Positions 45,997-55,225 of a stretch of DNA of 56,321 nt are shown piece by piece. The translations under genes were made by a program, and so were the position numbers. The stretch's first letter is position 1. Each line of letters starts with the position of its first letter. The notes beneath the pieces were generated by a model. That model was not told where the DNA came from and did no database searches. It worked only from the letters and a program-made list of their open reading frames with translations. Source of the DNA: Fuerstiella sp. (GTDB lineage: Bacteria > Planctomycetota > Planctomycetia > Planctomycetales > Planctomycetaceae); contig JALHMY010000059.1 in the NCBI GenBank assembly GCA_022843805.1, positions 1 through 56,321 of the forward strand, in the 5' to 3' direction.

Positions 45997-46090
45997 AACA
46001 ACTCCTTCATGGAGCAAACCCAGGATCAGACGAAGGACCAACACATCTCGCCAGGAATTTCAGATCGCTCATTACTTCAGTACGTTTAAT

Positions 46091-48082
46091 CTATTCCGTT
46101 ATTTCCACTGCAATTGGGGGAACAGGATGAACAGGCGTCGCCTTGTCTTTCTTGGCCGTTCCCTGAACAAACAAGGTGAACTTTCCGACCGCCGCATCTG
46201 CCGCTGCACTAATTGTCAGCACACCATCATCTTTTTCAAGCTTGATATTGGGTACTGTAACACCTGCTGGCAGCTGATCCGGCTTGGTCACAAGTGCAAC
46301 ATCAATCGGTTCCTTCCAGTCCGCATGACGAACGGCTTTGATCGTCACAGTGCCGGAAGCACCCTTTTTAATCACAACACCAGCCGGCTCCGCAACAAAA
46401 GAAAATTCGGGTGGAGCAGAAACCGCTACAAAGGCATCCGATCGAGCCCGGATACTGCGAAACGAATCCGCAGGTGCCTTCTTTGGCGGAGGTGATGCAA
46501 TTCTAATGGACACCGGAATCGGTGGATTTCGATCAGGAACGGCGGCCGACAAACTGAGAACTCCGGAATCAGACTGGTTCGCAGGTTCTGCAGTCGCGGA
46601 TGATGTCAGCACCAGCGGAACAGTGGTCTGTTTGGCAGCCAGCCAGACAGGTGCCATTGTCAGTGAGGCAGGCAGCTGAAGAGCCTCCAGAACGATGGGA
46701 CCGTCATAGTTGATGCGTTTAACGGTTGCGGAAAGTGCAGCACTGCCTCCGCGGGGAACCTGAAGTCGATCCGCCGGAAGAACAACCTCAAGTCGCCCCT
46801 CGCTGCGATTCACCTCGAGATCATAGGTCCATTCAGGGCCACCCAGTGAAGCCAGTTCTGAAACTCGCAGGAAGTACTGGCCAGCTGCTGGCAAACTGAA
46901 GACGAGCTGAGCATCAAGTGGCGCCGCGTCATCAGCTTCAGCAATCATTTTTCCATCGGAAGACCAGAGCTGCAAAACAACGTCAGCCGGGCTTCGAACA
47001 TCCCGGGTATGCGCCGTAATGCAAATCGGCATCGCAGAATCCGCAGTCAGGCTGAACCAGTCAACGTCACCCGGTGTCTGCAGAACTCCACCCAGCAGCG
47101 TGTGCTCCGCAGATACAGCGGTAGCCGTCTCCTTTGTGTCGTTGGGCTCCACTTCGCTCAGCGCCTTCCCGCCGACGGTCATTACAGTCAGCAGGATACT
47201 GCCCTGCTTCTCCGCTGATACCGATGTCACGTTCACGGCCGCAGACAACGGGGTGGAATCAGACACCGTAACCGCGGGAGCCACTGGTTCTCCCTGAGGG
47301 TTCAGAGCTTCAACGGACTGCCCGATCGTCGCCACCCGTGGCCGGGAAATAGTACTGAGAGAATACTGGCCAATTCGTAAATGGAAAAAGTGCCGAGGAC
47401 CTCCTCCAAACTTCACATCTCGCAGCTGTACCCGATATTCGCCATCCGCAGCGGCAGTAAACTTTAGCGCGGCGTCACCTTCCAGACCAGGCACGTCATC
47501 AGAAAAAGCAACTTCCCGGCCCGCCGGATCGGTCACCTGAAGCACTGGATCCAGCTCAGAACTTAATCGTCTGGCAAATACATCCACACTGATCGTCTGT
47601 CCCGCTTTCGCCGCCACTCGAAAGAATCGCGGCTTGACGGCATTCATCAGCCCCACAACATAACTTCCAACAGGAACCGCCTGTGGAGTGGCAGCAGCTT
47701 CAGATTCGGCGGCCAGAGCCACCATTGTCAGGTCATCAAGGATGAATGAGAACGCCTCCGAACAGCCGCCTGCTGTGATGACGCGAGCCACATAAATTCC
47801 GGGCCGGGTCTCAGCAGGGATATCGCCTTCAAAAACCACCGACCCATCACTGTTGGGATCGTATCCTTCTTTGGTCCGAAATTCGGCAATTGACGTCCAT
47901 AGTCGTCTTGCATTCTTCAGTTGAGCACCATAAATGGTGATTGAAGCCTTTTGCCCGGGAAGCAGACCCGAAGACTCGATTCGCTGAATCGCAGGCTCCT
48001 GAGCATGCACGGGTAAAAACGAGACCGGCAGCCAGCTGAACACAGCGGCAACCGCAATCAATCGGTAAGAAGTCGTTTTCAT
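46091..48082 (-). CDS. Exported PPC-domain repeat protein
   Basis: About 663 residues from ATG 48082; an ATG at 48100 is an alternative. The signal peptide ends FLPVHAQ. An IPT/TIG-like N-terminal domain (SSGLLPGQKASITIYG) precedes at least two bacterial pre-peptidase C-terminal-type domains (RFFRVAAKAGQTISVDVFARR...DPVLQVTD and DVDWFSLTAD...FSLPAAGQYFLRV). Further beta-sandwich segments with PVSIRIASPPPKK and KKDKATPVHP linkers follow. It has no catalytic motif. PPC/DUF1549 pairs are frequent in planctomycetes. The gene lies 94 bases upstream of the cytochrome gene on the same strand, which suggests co-expression. Confidence 0.88.
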   Translation of the reverse strand: MKTTSYRLIAVAAVFSWLPVSFLPVHAQEPAIQRIESSGLLPGQKASITIYGAQLKNARRLWTSIAEFRTKEGYDPNSDGSVVFEGDIPAETRPGIYVARVITAGGCSEAFSFILDDLTMVALAAESEAAATPQAVPVGSYVVGLMNAVKPRFFRVAAKAGQTISVDVFARRLSSELDPVLQVTDPAGREVAFSDDVPGLEGDAALKFTAAADGEYRVQLRDVKFGGGPRHFFHLRIGQYSLSTISRPRVATIGQSVEALNPQGEPVAPAVTVSDSTPLSAAVNVTSVSAEKQGSILLTVMTVGGKALSEVEPNDTKETATAVSAEHTLLGGVLQTPGDVDWFSLTADSAMPICITAHTRDVRSPADVVLQLWSSDGKMIAEADDAAPLDAQLVFSLPAAGQYFLRVSELASLGGPEWTYDLEVNRSEGRLEVVLPADRLQVPRGGSAALSATVKRINYDGPIVLEALQLPASLTMAPVWLAAKQTTVPLVLTSSATAEPANQSDSGVLSLSAAVPDRNPPIPVSIRIASPPPKKAPADSFRSIRARSDAFVAVSAPPEFSFVAEPAGVVIKKGASGTVTIKAVRHADWKEPIDVALVTKPDQLPAGVTVPNIKLEKDDGVLTISAAADAAVGKFTLFVQGTAKKDKATPVHPVPPIAVEITE

Positions 48083-48326
48083 ATGGTAGTTTACAGCCAT
48101 GGGCAGGGTTTTTCGCAGAACAATATGGCTGGCAATGCGCGTAGGAGAGAATGCCAGTCTAGGCAGACAACTGTGCTCTCGTCAAAGCGAAAGCCAATTT
48201 TCATTTCGTTTCCTGGTCACCTGATCATTTTTTGAACGATTCGTCGAAAACTACTGGACAAGGCTCCAATTCTTGTTTCGTGCATTTCCTTCGTCAATTA
48301 ACGAGCTTCTGATGGAGCGTTTTGGA

Positions 48327-50165
48327 ATGTCTGTACGTTTCCCACACATTCTGCTCGTCATCGCCCTGCTCTCGAATGGCCTCGTAAATTCCCTGCCTGC
48401 AGCTCCCGCAGCCGCCGCTTTGCCACCAGAAGTCCGAAAAGAGCTGGGAGAACTGCAAAAAGAATTGCGGGAAGTGGTTGGTCTCGTCCGCAGGAAACAG
48501 ACAGACGATGCAAAGGCCTTAATCAAAAAGGTCGACGACCGGTTAAAAGAACTGATGATCCCGGACGAAGAGAAAGATCGGGCTTATTCATCTCTGCGAA
48601 TCCAGCTCGAAAAAGCCAGGGCGTCCATTCCTGTCAGCTTTGAACGTGATGTTGCCCCGATCCTGAAAACCAATTGCCTCGGCTGTCACGGTGACGACCG
48701 AGATGCGGGAAATCTGAGAATGAATTCCTACGCGAACATGGCGCGCGGTGGCAGTTCCGGACTTCTGGCCGTCCCCGGCAGACCTATGCAAAGTCTGATG
48801 ATCGCCAAACTGCTCACATCGGACGAGCAACAGAGAATGCCGAAGGATTCGCCCAAACTGGGCGAAGCCGACGTCCGGACAATTTATCGATGGGTAGAAC
48901 AGGGAGCCCACTTTGACGGCGAAGACCGGGATGCCCCTATCGGCGATTCCACCATCGCAAAGAAGCCACCAGTCAAAGTGGAAATGGCGACTGGTTCAGA
49001 AACCGTCTCCTTCAAGAATGACATTGCCCCCTATCTGGTACAGAAATGCATGGGCTGTCATTCGGGAAGGAATCCACGCGGTGAATTCTCAATGAATACC
49101 TTTGAACTGCTGCTTTCGGGTGGAAAAACGGGAAGCACCATTGTTCCAGGAAATCCGGATGACAGCTATATCGTTGACCTTGTCCTCCGACAGGTCCCAA
49201 TAAAAATGCCGGCTGGCAATGTGGAATCTAAAAGATCAGAAGCCGTCGCTCTGGAAACATGGATTCGCGAAGGGGCTCGCTTCGATGGCTCGGATCCCAA
49301 AGCCACCATTCGAAGCATGGTCCCTACAGAAGCCGAAAAGGAACTGGCCCGACTGGCGGCGATGTCGGACCAGGAAATGGAAGAACGCAGACTGGAACAG
49401 GCGGCGACCATCTGGAAGAGGGTTTCTCCGCGGGATGCCGGAATAACCGTCACGACCGAAAATCTGGTCGTCCATGGTAATTCATCCGAATCTCGCCTGA
49501 AACAAATGGGCGACTGGGGGGAAAGCCATCTGACAATCCTGAAAGAAAAGTACCCGCTTCCAGCAGGACAAAAGCCCTGGCGGGGGCGACTGATTGTCTT
49601 TGTCGCGAAAGACCGTTTCGATTATGAAGAATTCAACATGGTGCTCATGGACGGACGCCGAACTCCCAAAACCGTGTCTGGCCATGCAACCATCACGCCG
49701 AATTTCAACGAAGTGTACATCGCTCTGCATGACACCGGAGATGACGTTTCAGCCGACAACATGACTGCACAGCAACTGATGAACGCTCTGCTCAGCGAAG
49801 CCTATCTCAATCGCGATGGTGCAACTTTACCAGACTGGCTGAGGCAGGGATTCGGAACAATGGAAGCGGGATTACCGCCTGACTCAGAATTCGCCCGTGC
49901 GATTCCCGTAAAAGCCCGCAATGCACTCTCAACAATGACCGAGCCGGCAAAGATATTCAATGACGGCACGTTCTCGCCGGACGAAACAGGGCCTGTCGGA
50001 TATATGCTCGTCCGCTTCCTGTTAAAGAATGGCGGAATGCCAGGATTACGACGACTGGTCTCGGAACTCCGTCAAAACCCGGATGTTCCCCGTGCCATTC
50101 AGCAGACTTATGGAAATTCACCTGCGAGCCTCGGACAGGCTTTTCTGAGATCCGGAGCTCGCTGA
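48327..50165 (+). CDS. Exported protein with two planctomycete cytochrome c domains and a degenerate metallopeptidase-like tail
   Basis: About 612 residues from ATG 48327 (GGAG at 48314-48317, 9-base spacing). ATG 48312 is an alternative. A signal peptide precedes a coiled-coil-like segment (about 37-95, rich in Lys/Glu). Then two planctomycete cytochrome c domains: VAPILKTNCLGCHG (C117, C120, H121) and IAPYLVQKCMGCHS (C241, C244, H245), each followed by an MP-type axial Met candidate (RMPKDS, IKMPAGN). The C-terminal ~200 residues resemble gluzincin-type peptidase folds (LVVHGNSSESRLKQ, then LPDWLRQGFG), but the expected HExxH is replaced by a LLSEAYLNR stretch. Proteolysis is therefore unlikely. 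Confidence 0.85.
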   Translation: MSVRFPHILLVIALLSNGLVNSLPAAPAAAALPPEVRKELGELQKELREVVGLVRRKQTDDAKALIKKVDDRLKELMIPDEEKDRAYSSLRIQLEKARASIPVSFERDVAPILKTNCLGCHGDDRDAGNLRMNSYANMARGGSSGLLAVPGRPMQSLMIAKLLTSDEQQRMPKDSPKLGEADVRTIYRWVEQGAHFDGEDRDAPIGDSTIAKKPPVKVEMATGSETVSFKNDIAPYLVQKCMGCHSGRNPRGEFSMNTFELLLSGGKTGSTIVPGNPDDSYIVDLVLRQVPIKMPAGNVESKRSEAVALETWIREGARFDGSDPKATIRSMVPTEAEKELARLAAMSDQEMEERRLEQAATIWKRVSPRDAGITVTTENLVVHGNSSESRLKQMGDWGESHLTILKEKYPLPAGQKPWRGRLIVFVAKDRFDYEEFNMVLMDGRRTPKTVSGHATITPNFNEVYIALHDTGDDVSADNMTAQQLMNALLSEAYLNRDGATLPDWLRQGFGTMEAGLPPDSEFARAIPVKARNALSTMTEPAKIFNDGTFSPDETGPVGYMLVRFLLKNGGMPGLRRLVSELRQNPDVPRAIQQTYGNSPASLGQAFLRSGAR

Positions 50166-50453
50166 TTTCTCAGTGAAGTTGTTCAGCCACGCTGGTGAGG
50201 CGGTTTGCGTTCTCTTCAGCAGGCTGCCGCCGGTGAGAGTTTCGGCCGGTCACGAGGGCGTAAAAATCGGGCAAATAGGCCGGGCATTCAAATTGCCGTG
50301 GATTTATCGGCCTTCCATCCCCTCTCGTTCTCAAAAATTCTCAGGTGGGATGCCCTTTATGGCTGTCATAACGCTATTCTGTTGGCTTCACCTGCATGGA
50401 AGCCGCGAGAAATTCTGAGGGGATGGCCAGCCAGATCAAAAGCGTGCTGAACA

Positions 50454-52223
50454 ATGGACGAAGAACTCGAGTTCGACGACAGCTCAATCAAATCGCCAAA
50501 ACTCCCCGGCCAGCGTGAATTCAGCTGGGATTTGGACGACGAGCCGCAATCAGGCGACTCCGCGCACATAGAGGATGAAGCACCCGTCGTTCCAGCCAGT
50601 CCTTCGAGGCCACGGAAGAGCTCTAAAGCAGAAGTGATTGCGGAGAATCCCGCGATACCGGATACCACATCAGAATTGGCACCAACCGTCGCGGACTACC
50701 CTGGTGGTTCGTCAGACAGCCCGAGCGAAACGGCTATCCCCGAGCGGGATACAACCAAAGGCAGTCCGCCCGATGAGTCTCGTCAGCAAAAAACTGAACG
50801 ACGTCAGAGATCGGTGAAGTCCGCCAGTACGAAGAAAAAGGCGAAAACACAGATTACTCTTCCGAGCCCGGAGTTGCCCACCGTTCGGCGGAAACCGGCG
50901 GCTTGTAAGACGGCGGAAGACACCGCGACGCCGGCAGTTGCGGATTCGGGAAGCGTCATCATTCCCGCAGGCGAACCCAAACCGAGCACCAGCCGTCGCA
51001 GGCAAAAGAAAACTTCGGACCATGCTGTTTCCAGTCAGGCAGCTTCCCCAAAAGCAGCTTCCCCAATAGAGGAGCAGTTGACGTCTGACCAGACTGCTAT
51101 GGAAACGTCCGTTGTGCCTGCAAAATCTTCTTCCGCTGAAGTTCTCACTCCCGCTGTTTCAGCTTCGCCGGATCATTCAGACAAACTGACCAAATCGCCT
51201 CAGGAAAAACTTCGTCGTAAAACTTCTGCAGAACTGCTGGCATCCATGGAATATCTGAATCTGAAATGGGGGGGCAAACTGCCCAAAGTAGGATTCGGTT
51301 TCTGGAAGGTCGACAGGAATCAGGCGGCCGACATTTGCCGACAGGCGATTGAAGCGGGATATCGTCATCTCGACTGTGCCTGCGACTATGGAAATGAAGC
51401 AGAAGTCGGTCAGGGCATTGCCAGAGCGATCGCGGACGGTCTGGTCAAACGAGAGGATCTCTGGATCACATCCAAGCTGTGGAACACCTATCACGCGCCC
51501 GAACACGTGCGGCCCGCCCTTGAAAGAACGCTCAGCGATCTGGGGCTCGACTACCTCGACCTGTATCTGATCCATTTCCCAATCGCGTCGAAATTTGTGC
51601 CTTTTGAAAGACGTTATCCGCCAGGATGGTTCACAGATCCGGCAGCGGCTCGCCCCAGCGTGGAAGAAGTCAGAGTACCGATTCTCGAAACGTGGCGGGC
51701 ACTTGAGGAACTCGCAACAGAAGGGATCGTTCGTCAGATTGGCGTCAGTAATTTTGGAACAAGCCTGATTAGGGATCTGCTGGCTGGCGCCCACATCCGT
51801 CCAACGGTTTTGCAGATCGAGTCTCATCCTTTTCTCACGCAACAGAAGCTGCTTCGTTACTGCCAGCAGGAAAGAATTGCGTGCACTGCGTTTTCCCCAC
51901 TGGGCGCTCAGAGCTACTACAGTCTCGGGATGGCTGATCCGTCTGAGTCAGTGCTGGCGAACCCGGTTGTCACCGCAATTGCAGAGACCGTCGGAAGAAC
52001 GCCCGCTCAGGTCGTACTGCGATGGGGCGTCCAGCGAGGAACCTCGGTCGTCCCGAAAACCACCAGCCTGGCGAGGATGACTGAGAATCTCGATATTTTC
52101 GATTTTGAACTGACCGAGCAGCAAATGTCTGCCATCAGCTCGCTCGATCGGGGTCGTCGATTTAATGACCCCGGGCATTTTGGCGAAGCCGCCTTCAATA
52201 CGTTCCTGCCCATCTATGATTAG
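50454..52223 (+). CDS. Aldo/keto reductase with a ~264-residue disordered N-terminal extension
   Basis: A 589-residue frame. Residues 265-589 are a complete aldo/keto reductase of normal length: DCACDYGNE (Asp and Tyr of the tetrad), TSKLWNTYH (Lys), LIHFP (His), SNFG and a late VVPKTTSLARM NADP-binding segment, closest in character to xylose/aldose reductases. Residues 1-264 are Ser/Lys/Pro/Glu-rich and predicted disordered, with no cysteine-rich or membrane part. The AKR domain has its own ATG at 51246. There is no clear ribosome binding site before 50454 or 51246, so both readings stand: a true extended protein, or an AKR starting at 51246. A truncated MFS gene follows 22 bases later. Confidence 0.8.
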   Translation: MDEELEFDDSSIKSPKLPGQREFSWDLDDEPQSGDSAHIEDEAPVVPASPSRPRKSSKAEVIAENPAIPDTTSELAPTVADYPGGSSDSPSETAIPERDTTKGSPPDESRQQKTERRQRSVKSASTKKKAKTQITLPSPELPTVRRKPAACKTAEDTATPAVADSGSVIIPAGEPKPSTSRRRQKKTSDHAVSSQAASPKAASPIEEQLTSDQTAMETSVVPAKSSSAEVLTPAVSASPDHSDKLTKSPQEKLRRKTSAELLASMEYLNLKWGGKLPKVGFGFWKVDRNQAADICRQAIEAGYRHLDCACDYGNEAEVGQGIARAIADGLVKREDLWITSKLWNTYHAPEHVRPALERTLSDLGLDYLDLYLIHFPIASKFVPFERRYPPGWFTDPAAARPSVEEVRVPILETWRALEELATEGIVRQIGVSNFGTSLIRDLLAGAHIRPTVLQIESHPFLTQQKLLRYCQQERIACTAFSPLGAQSYYSLGMADPSESVLANPVVTAIAETVGRTPAQVVLRWGVQRGTSVVPKTTSLARMTENLDIFDFELTEQQMSAISSLDRGRRFNDPGHFGEAAFNTFLPIYD

Positions 52224-52245
52224 AACCTGCCGATGACAATCTGCA

Positions 52246-52737
52246 TTGAGTCAGGCACAGCCGAATACAATCAAAAGAGCAGAAATGATCAGTATGGGAC
52301 TCAATACTTTCGGCGGAGGACTGGGACTGGTTCTGTTCGGTACCATCGCAAACAGGCTCGGACGCAAGGGCGCCTTTATCTTCTATCATCTGGGTGGGCT
52401 GGCAGCATCACTGATCATGTTTCAGGTATTAATTCCTGGTCACGCTCCGATTCCCGTACTGTGCATCGCATTGCCCGTTTTCGGATTTCTGACGGTTGGA
52501 ATGCATGCGGGTTACGCCGTTTATTTCCCTGAACTTTTCCCCACTCGTCTGCGCGGGACCGGAGCCGGATTCGGATTCAATATGGGCCGGCTGGGAACGG
52601 CCGCGGCAATGTTTATAGCGGCAAAAATGGCATGGAAGCCGGACCAGACGGCCACATGGGTGACTCCCCTGTTCGCTGTTGGTGTTATTGTCACTCTGCT
52701 TGCACGGGAAACTCGGGATCTGGAACTGCCCGAATAA
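52246..52737 (+). pseudogene. MFS transporter, C-terminal remnant
   Basis: About 163 residues, matching only the last five helices of a sugar-porter-like MFS protein (LFGTIANRLGRKGAF, then YFPELFPTRLRGTGAGFG). Full proteins are about 400-450 residues. The N-terminal half is absent. The only upstream start-like codon is TTG 52246, and the first ATG is at 52285. The gene directly follows the aldo/keto reductase stop, so the original 5' part may have been deleted together with DNA now occupied by that gene or its spacer. It is probably non-functional. Confidence 0.75.
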
Positions 52738-52882
52738 CAATCTCGGTCCCTTCAGCACGTCGTATCACCGCAGGGCACCGGCGAGCGGCCGGTGTAAACC
52801 AGCCGGTAATCAACAGTTCCCGACTGCAAACGCCGATGCGGGGATTCTGCAGTACCCCTTTTTACTTCCAAATCGAGCGTGC

Positions 52883-52939
52883 AGGTCGAGGCCGGGGGTG
52901 ATAGTGAATCGCAGAACATCACTCGGAGAGTGATGGCTA
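52883..52939 (-). repeat. Dispersed repeat, copy B (inverted relative to 86-142)
   Basis: On the minus strand it matches copy A across about 57 bases, including the palindromic core ATCACTC-TCC-GAGTGAT. The two differ at about eight positions by eye. It lies in gene-free DNA. Confidence 0.75.
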
Positions 52940-53206
52940 CTTTGGTCGGGGGACGAAAAGGGAACGGGGACGCTGCTCGGTTGAACGCATGGAAGTACAT
53001 TTAAGTCGCGTCTTTTTCCAGGACGTCGTGGCATCTTATCCGTATAGCAATGCAGAATCACCGTGTAAACCAGGACAATGAGCTGCGTCACCTTTGCTTT
53101 GTCCAATCCGCGATTCGCCTGCGGAGCGAGCACAGCGTGTACCACAGGCATCCACCAGGGCCGACGTCTGACCGACCGCATCATCATGCATCAGCGATGA
53201 TCCATC

Positions 53207-53226
53207 GACGGGCAGGAATGCCCGTC
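53207..53226 (-). terminator. Perfect 8-bp hairpin directly after the haloperoxidase stop
   Basis: GACGGGCA / TGCCCGTC arms with a 4-base loop (GGAA on plus, TTCC on minus), 3 bases after the minus-strand stop at 53230. There is no U-tract, so it may be a palindromic 3'-end repeat rather than an intrinsic terminator. Confidence 0.6.
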
Positions 53227-53229
53227 ATA

Positions 53230-54999
53230 CTACAGCCAGATGAACTCATCCAGCCCTTTGCCACTAAAAAGCACGTCAAGGCGACGGTGCCCCAGCAGTG
53301 TGTCATTTCCGCCCTGGCCAAATAGAACATTGCGGCCCAAACCGCCATCCAGTCGGTCGTTACCGTCTCCGCCAAACAGACTGTCGTTACCCGATTCGCC
53401 AAAAATCGAGTCGTGGCCGAGGCTGCCTGTCAGAGTGTCGTGACCGGCACCGCCGTAGATTTCGCTGTTGATGGTGATGTTGATCAGGGTCACGACATCA
53501 TTACCGGCAGACGCATCAACAATCAGAGATGTCACGGTACTCCGAGTGAACAGACCAATCTGACGGCCGTTCGACATCACACGAATTGATCCGGACTGCC
53601 CCACAATCCGCAGATTTTCACCACGTGAACTGCCTCGAACGATCAGTTCCCCATTTTTGAAACTGTACGATGGTGGCAGCGTGTTTGTACGAAAGAACTT
53701 CGAAGCGACATAGCGACCGATCTGGCGGCCTGACTTCAATCCGGCCGTATTGTCGAAGCTGAAGTGAATTCCGCCATAGATGCGGCTCATCCCCGACTCT
53801 TCTGCCGCCTGAGTGAAACTCCGAAAACTTCGATCCGCGATGCCAGCCGTTTCTGACGGCAGTACGAACGACACGCGATCGGTCCCAAAAAACTCCTTAA
53901 GCACAGCAGCACCGGCACCGCTGAACGTACTGTGTCCGGACGAATATGTGGGAAAAGCGGGCGTCGCCAGCAATGGAGACCATGCGGCATCTTCCGTCGT
54001 CGCACTGTTGCCATCGGTTTCGGCTTCACGAATCGCGGTGACCGGACGCCACATGTCGTATACGTACTTGGCCTCCCAGCAGGAGATCGCGGCGTCAGCA
54101 AGTGCCACGTTCAGCATGGCAAACAGCCGCGCGTTGTCTTCCAGTGAATTGCCTTTGTTCTGAGACGCGATGTCGGCGACGACATTCCAGTGCCCTGGAG
54201 GAGTCGAGGTCCCCGGACCATTGGCCCAGAACTGTGCAATCGCGGTCTGATCGGCTGTTCGGGTCGAGCTGGTCGCAGATCCGATCTCTTTGACTTCGTT
54301 GAGCGCCCTCGCGTAGGCAGTGCTTGTCAGCGACGGCGGTGCCACAGGAAGGAACTGATCCGCCGCTGTCATGACGAACGGAGTCACATCAGGCCATTGA
54401 GGAAGAATTGGGCTGAGGAATCCGGGAGGCGTTGGGACCCAGTCTCCTGGATCTGTTCCTGACGTGTAGGTGACGGTGGCTGTTGCACCGTCAGTGGCGC
54501 GTGCTGCCAGAATCTGAGCTGCGGCCGCCTGACCAGCAGCAATCCCCTGGGTTTCAGCCGTGCCATCGGGGATCGCGGCCAGCGTCTGTGTGTACTTCGT
54601 GTCAAAGACGGCTCGCTGAGCAGGAAAGAGCGCGACGAGCGTCTGGTGAGCAGCAGCAGCAACCGCAGCGTCCTTTGAGGCACGCGGATGGACATCGACG
54701 TAGCTGACAAACGGCGAAAACTGACGATCGATGGAGTTGACGGCATCATAAATTGCCACATGCATGATCGCCAGATCCCGCGCGGCCATCGGAGGCGCCG
54801 TCCGATCAGCTCGAATGGCATCGAGAGCCAATGCGTTCCATTGAAGAACCGCATCGTTCGAAAGCAGTTCACGAGACTCAAGCTTCTCTGTGAAAATGAG
54901 ACTCGGCCCGTCGAGCCGCCGCGATGCACGCTGACCGCGACTCCTGCAACTTCTGCGCATGCTGCGACAAAATATCGTCGACCATTTGAGCAAAATCAT
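53230..54999 (-). CDS. Exported vanadium-dependent haloperoxidase/PAP2 protein with Ca-binding RTX-like repeats
   Basis: About 589 residues from ATG 54999 (GGAG at 55007-55010, 7-base spacing). The N-terminus is Arg-rich and followed by a LESRELLS motif, the planctomycete LExRxLL-type leader seen on secreted giant proteins. The vanadate-binding set is complete: K-x6-RP (KYVYDMWRP, about 310-320), SSGH (about 353-357) and SR-x5-H-x3-D (SRIYGGIHFSFD, about 403-415). So it should act as a vanadium haloperoxidase or, by fold, an acid phosphatase. The C-terminal ~90 residues are glycine/Asp calcium-binding repeats (GGAGHDTLTG, GGDGNDRLDGG) like RTX proteins, pointing to secretion. Confidence 0.92.
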   Translation of the reverse strand: MILLKWSTIFCRSMRRSCRSRGQRASRRLDGPSLIFTEKLESRELLSNDAVLQWNALALDAIRADRTAPPMAARDLAIMHVAIYDAVNSIDRQFSPFVSYVDVHPRASKDAAVAAAAHQTLVALFPAQRAVFDTKYTQTLAAIPDGTAETQGIAAGQAAAAQILAARATDGATATVTYTSGTDPGDWVPTPPGFLSPILPQWPDVTPFVMTAADQFLPVAPPSLTSTAYARALNEVKEIGSATSSTRTADQTAIAQFWANGPGTSTPPGHWNVVADIASQNKGNSLEDNARLFAMLNVALADAAISCWEAKYVYDMWRPVTAIREAETDGNSATTEDAAWSPLLATPAFPTYSSGHSTFSGAGAAVLKEFFGTDRVSFVLPSETAGIADRSFRSFTQAAEESGMSRIYGGIHFSFDNTAGLKSGRQIGRYVASKFFRTNTLPPSYSFKNGELIVRGSSRGENLRIVGQSGSIRVMSNGRQIGLFTRSTVTSLIVDASAGNDVVTLINITINSEIYGGAGHDTLTGSLGHDSIFGESGNDSLFGGDGNDRLDGGLGRNVLFGQGGNDTLLGHRRLDVLFSGKGLDEFIWL

Positions 55000-55225
55000 C
55001 CGCATTCTCCGACTGCAAAATTTGATGCTGGACTATCGTTCGTGCCGATCCGACATTCGCCAAATTGACGGGTGAAGATCATTTTTACAAGCAATCGGAC
55101 CGGGAAGCTAAGCTCCTCTGCCCAAATGCAGCACAACGTCGCCCGACAATTGCCTGCCTGAGCGCATGAGTCGTCAGTAAGTAACCATCAAAAAAGGATC
55201 GACGGCAAGCCTTACAACATGAAGA

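Larger units (their letters stand above)
52738..53229. other. Intergenic region with repeat copy B and a 3' hairpin
   Basis: 492 bases without a convincing gene, between the MFS remnant and the haloperoxidase gene stop. It contains the dispersed repeat at 52883-52939 and the perfect hairpin at 53207-53226. Short open frames ending in the repeat are repeat-derived. Confidence 0.6.

Noticed and set aside
54878..55063. Small minus-strand open frame upstream of the haloperoxidase
   Set aside because: It overlaps the haloperoxidase N-terminus in another frame; the haloperoxidase frame has the better ribosome binding site and leader motif.
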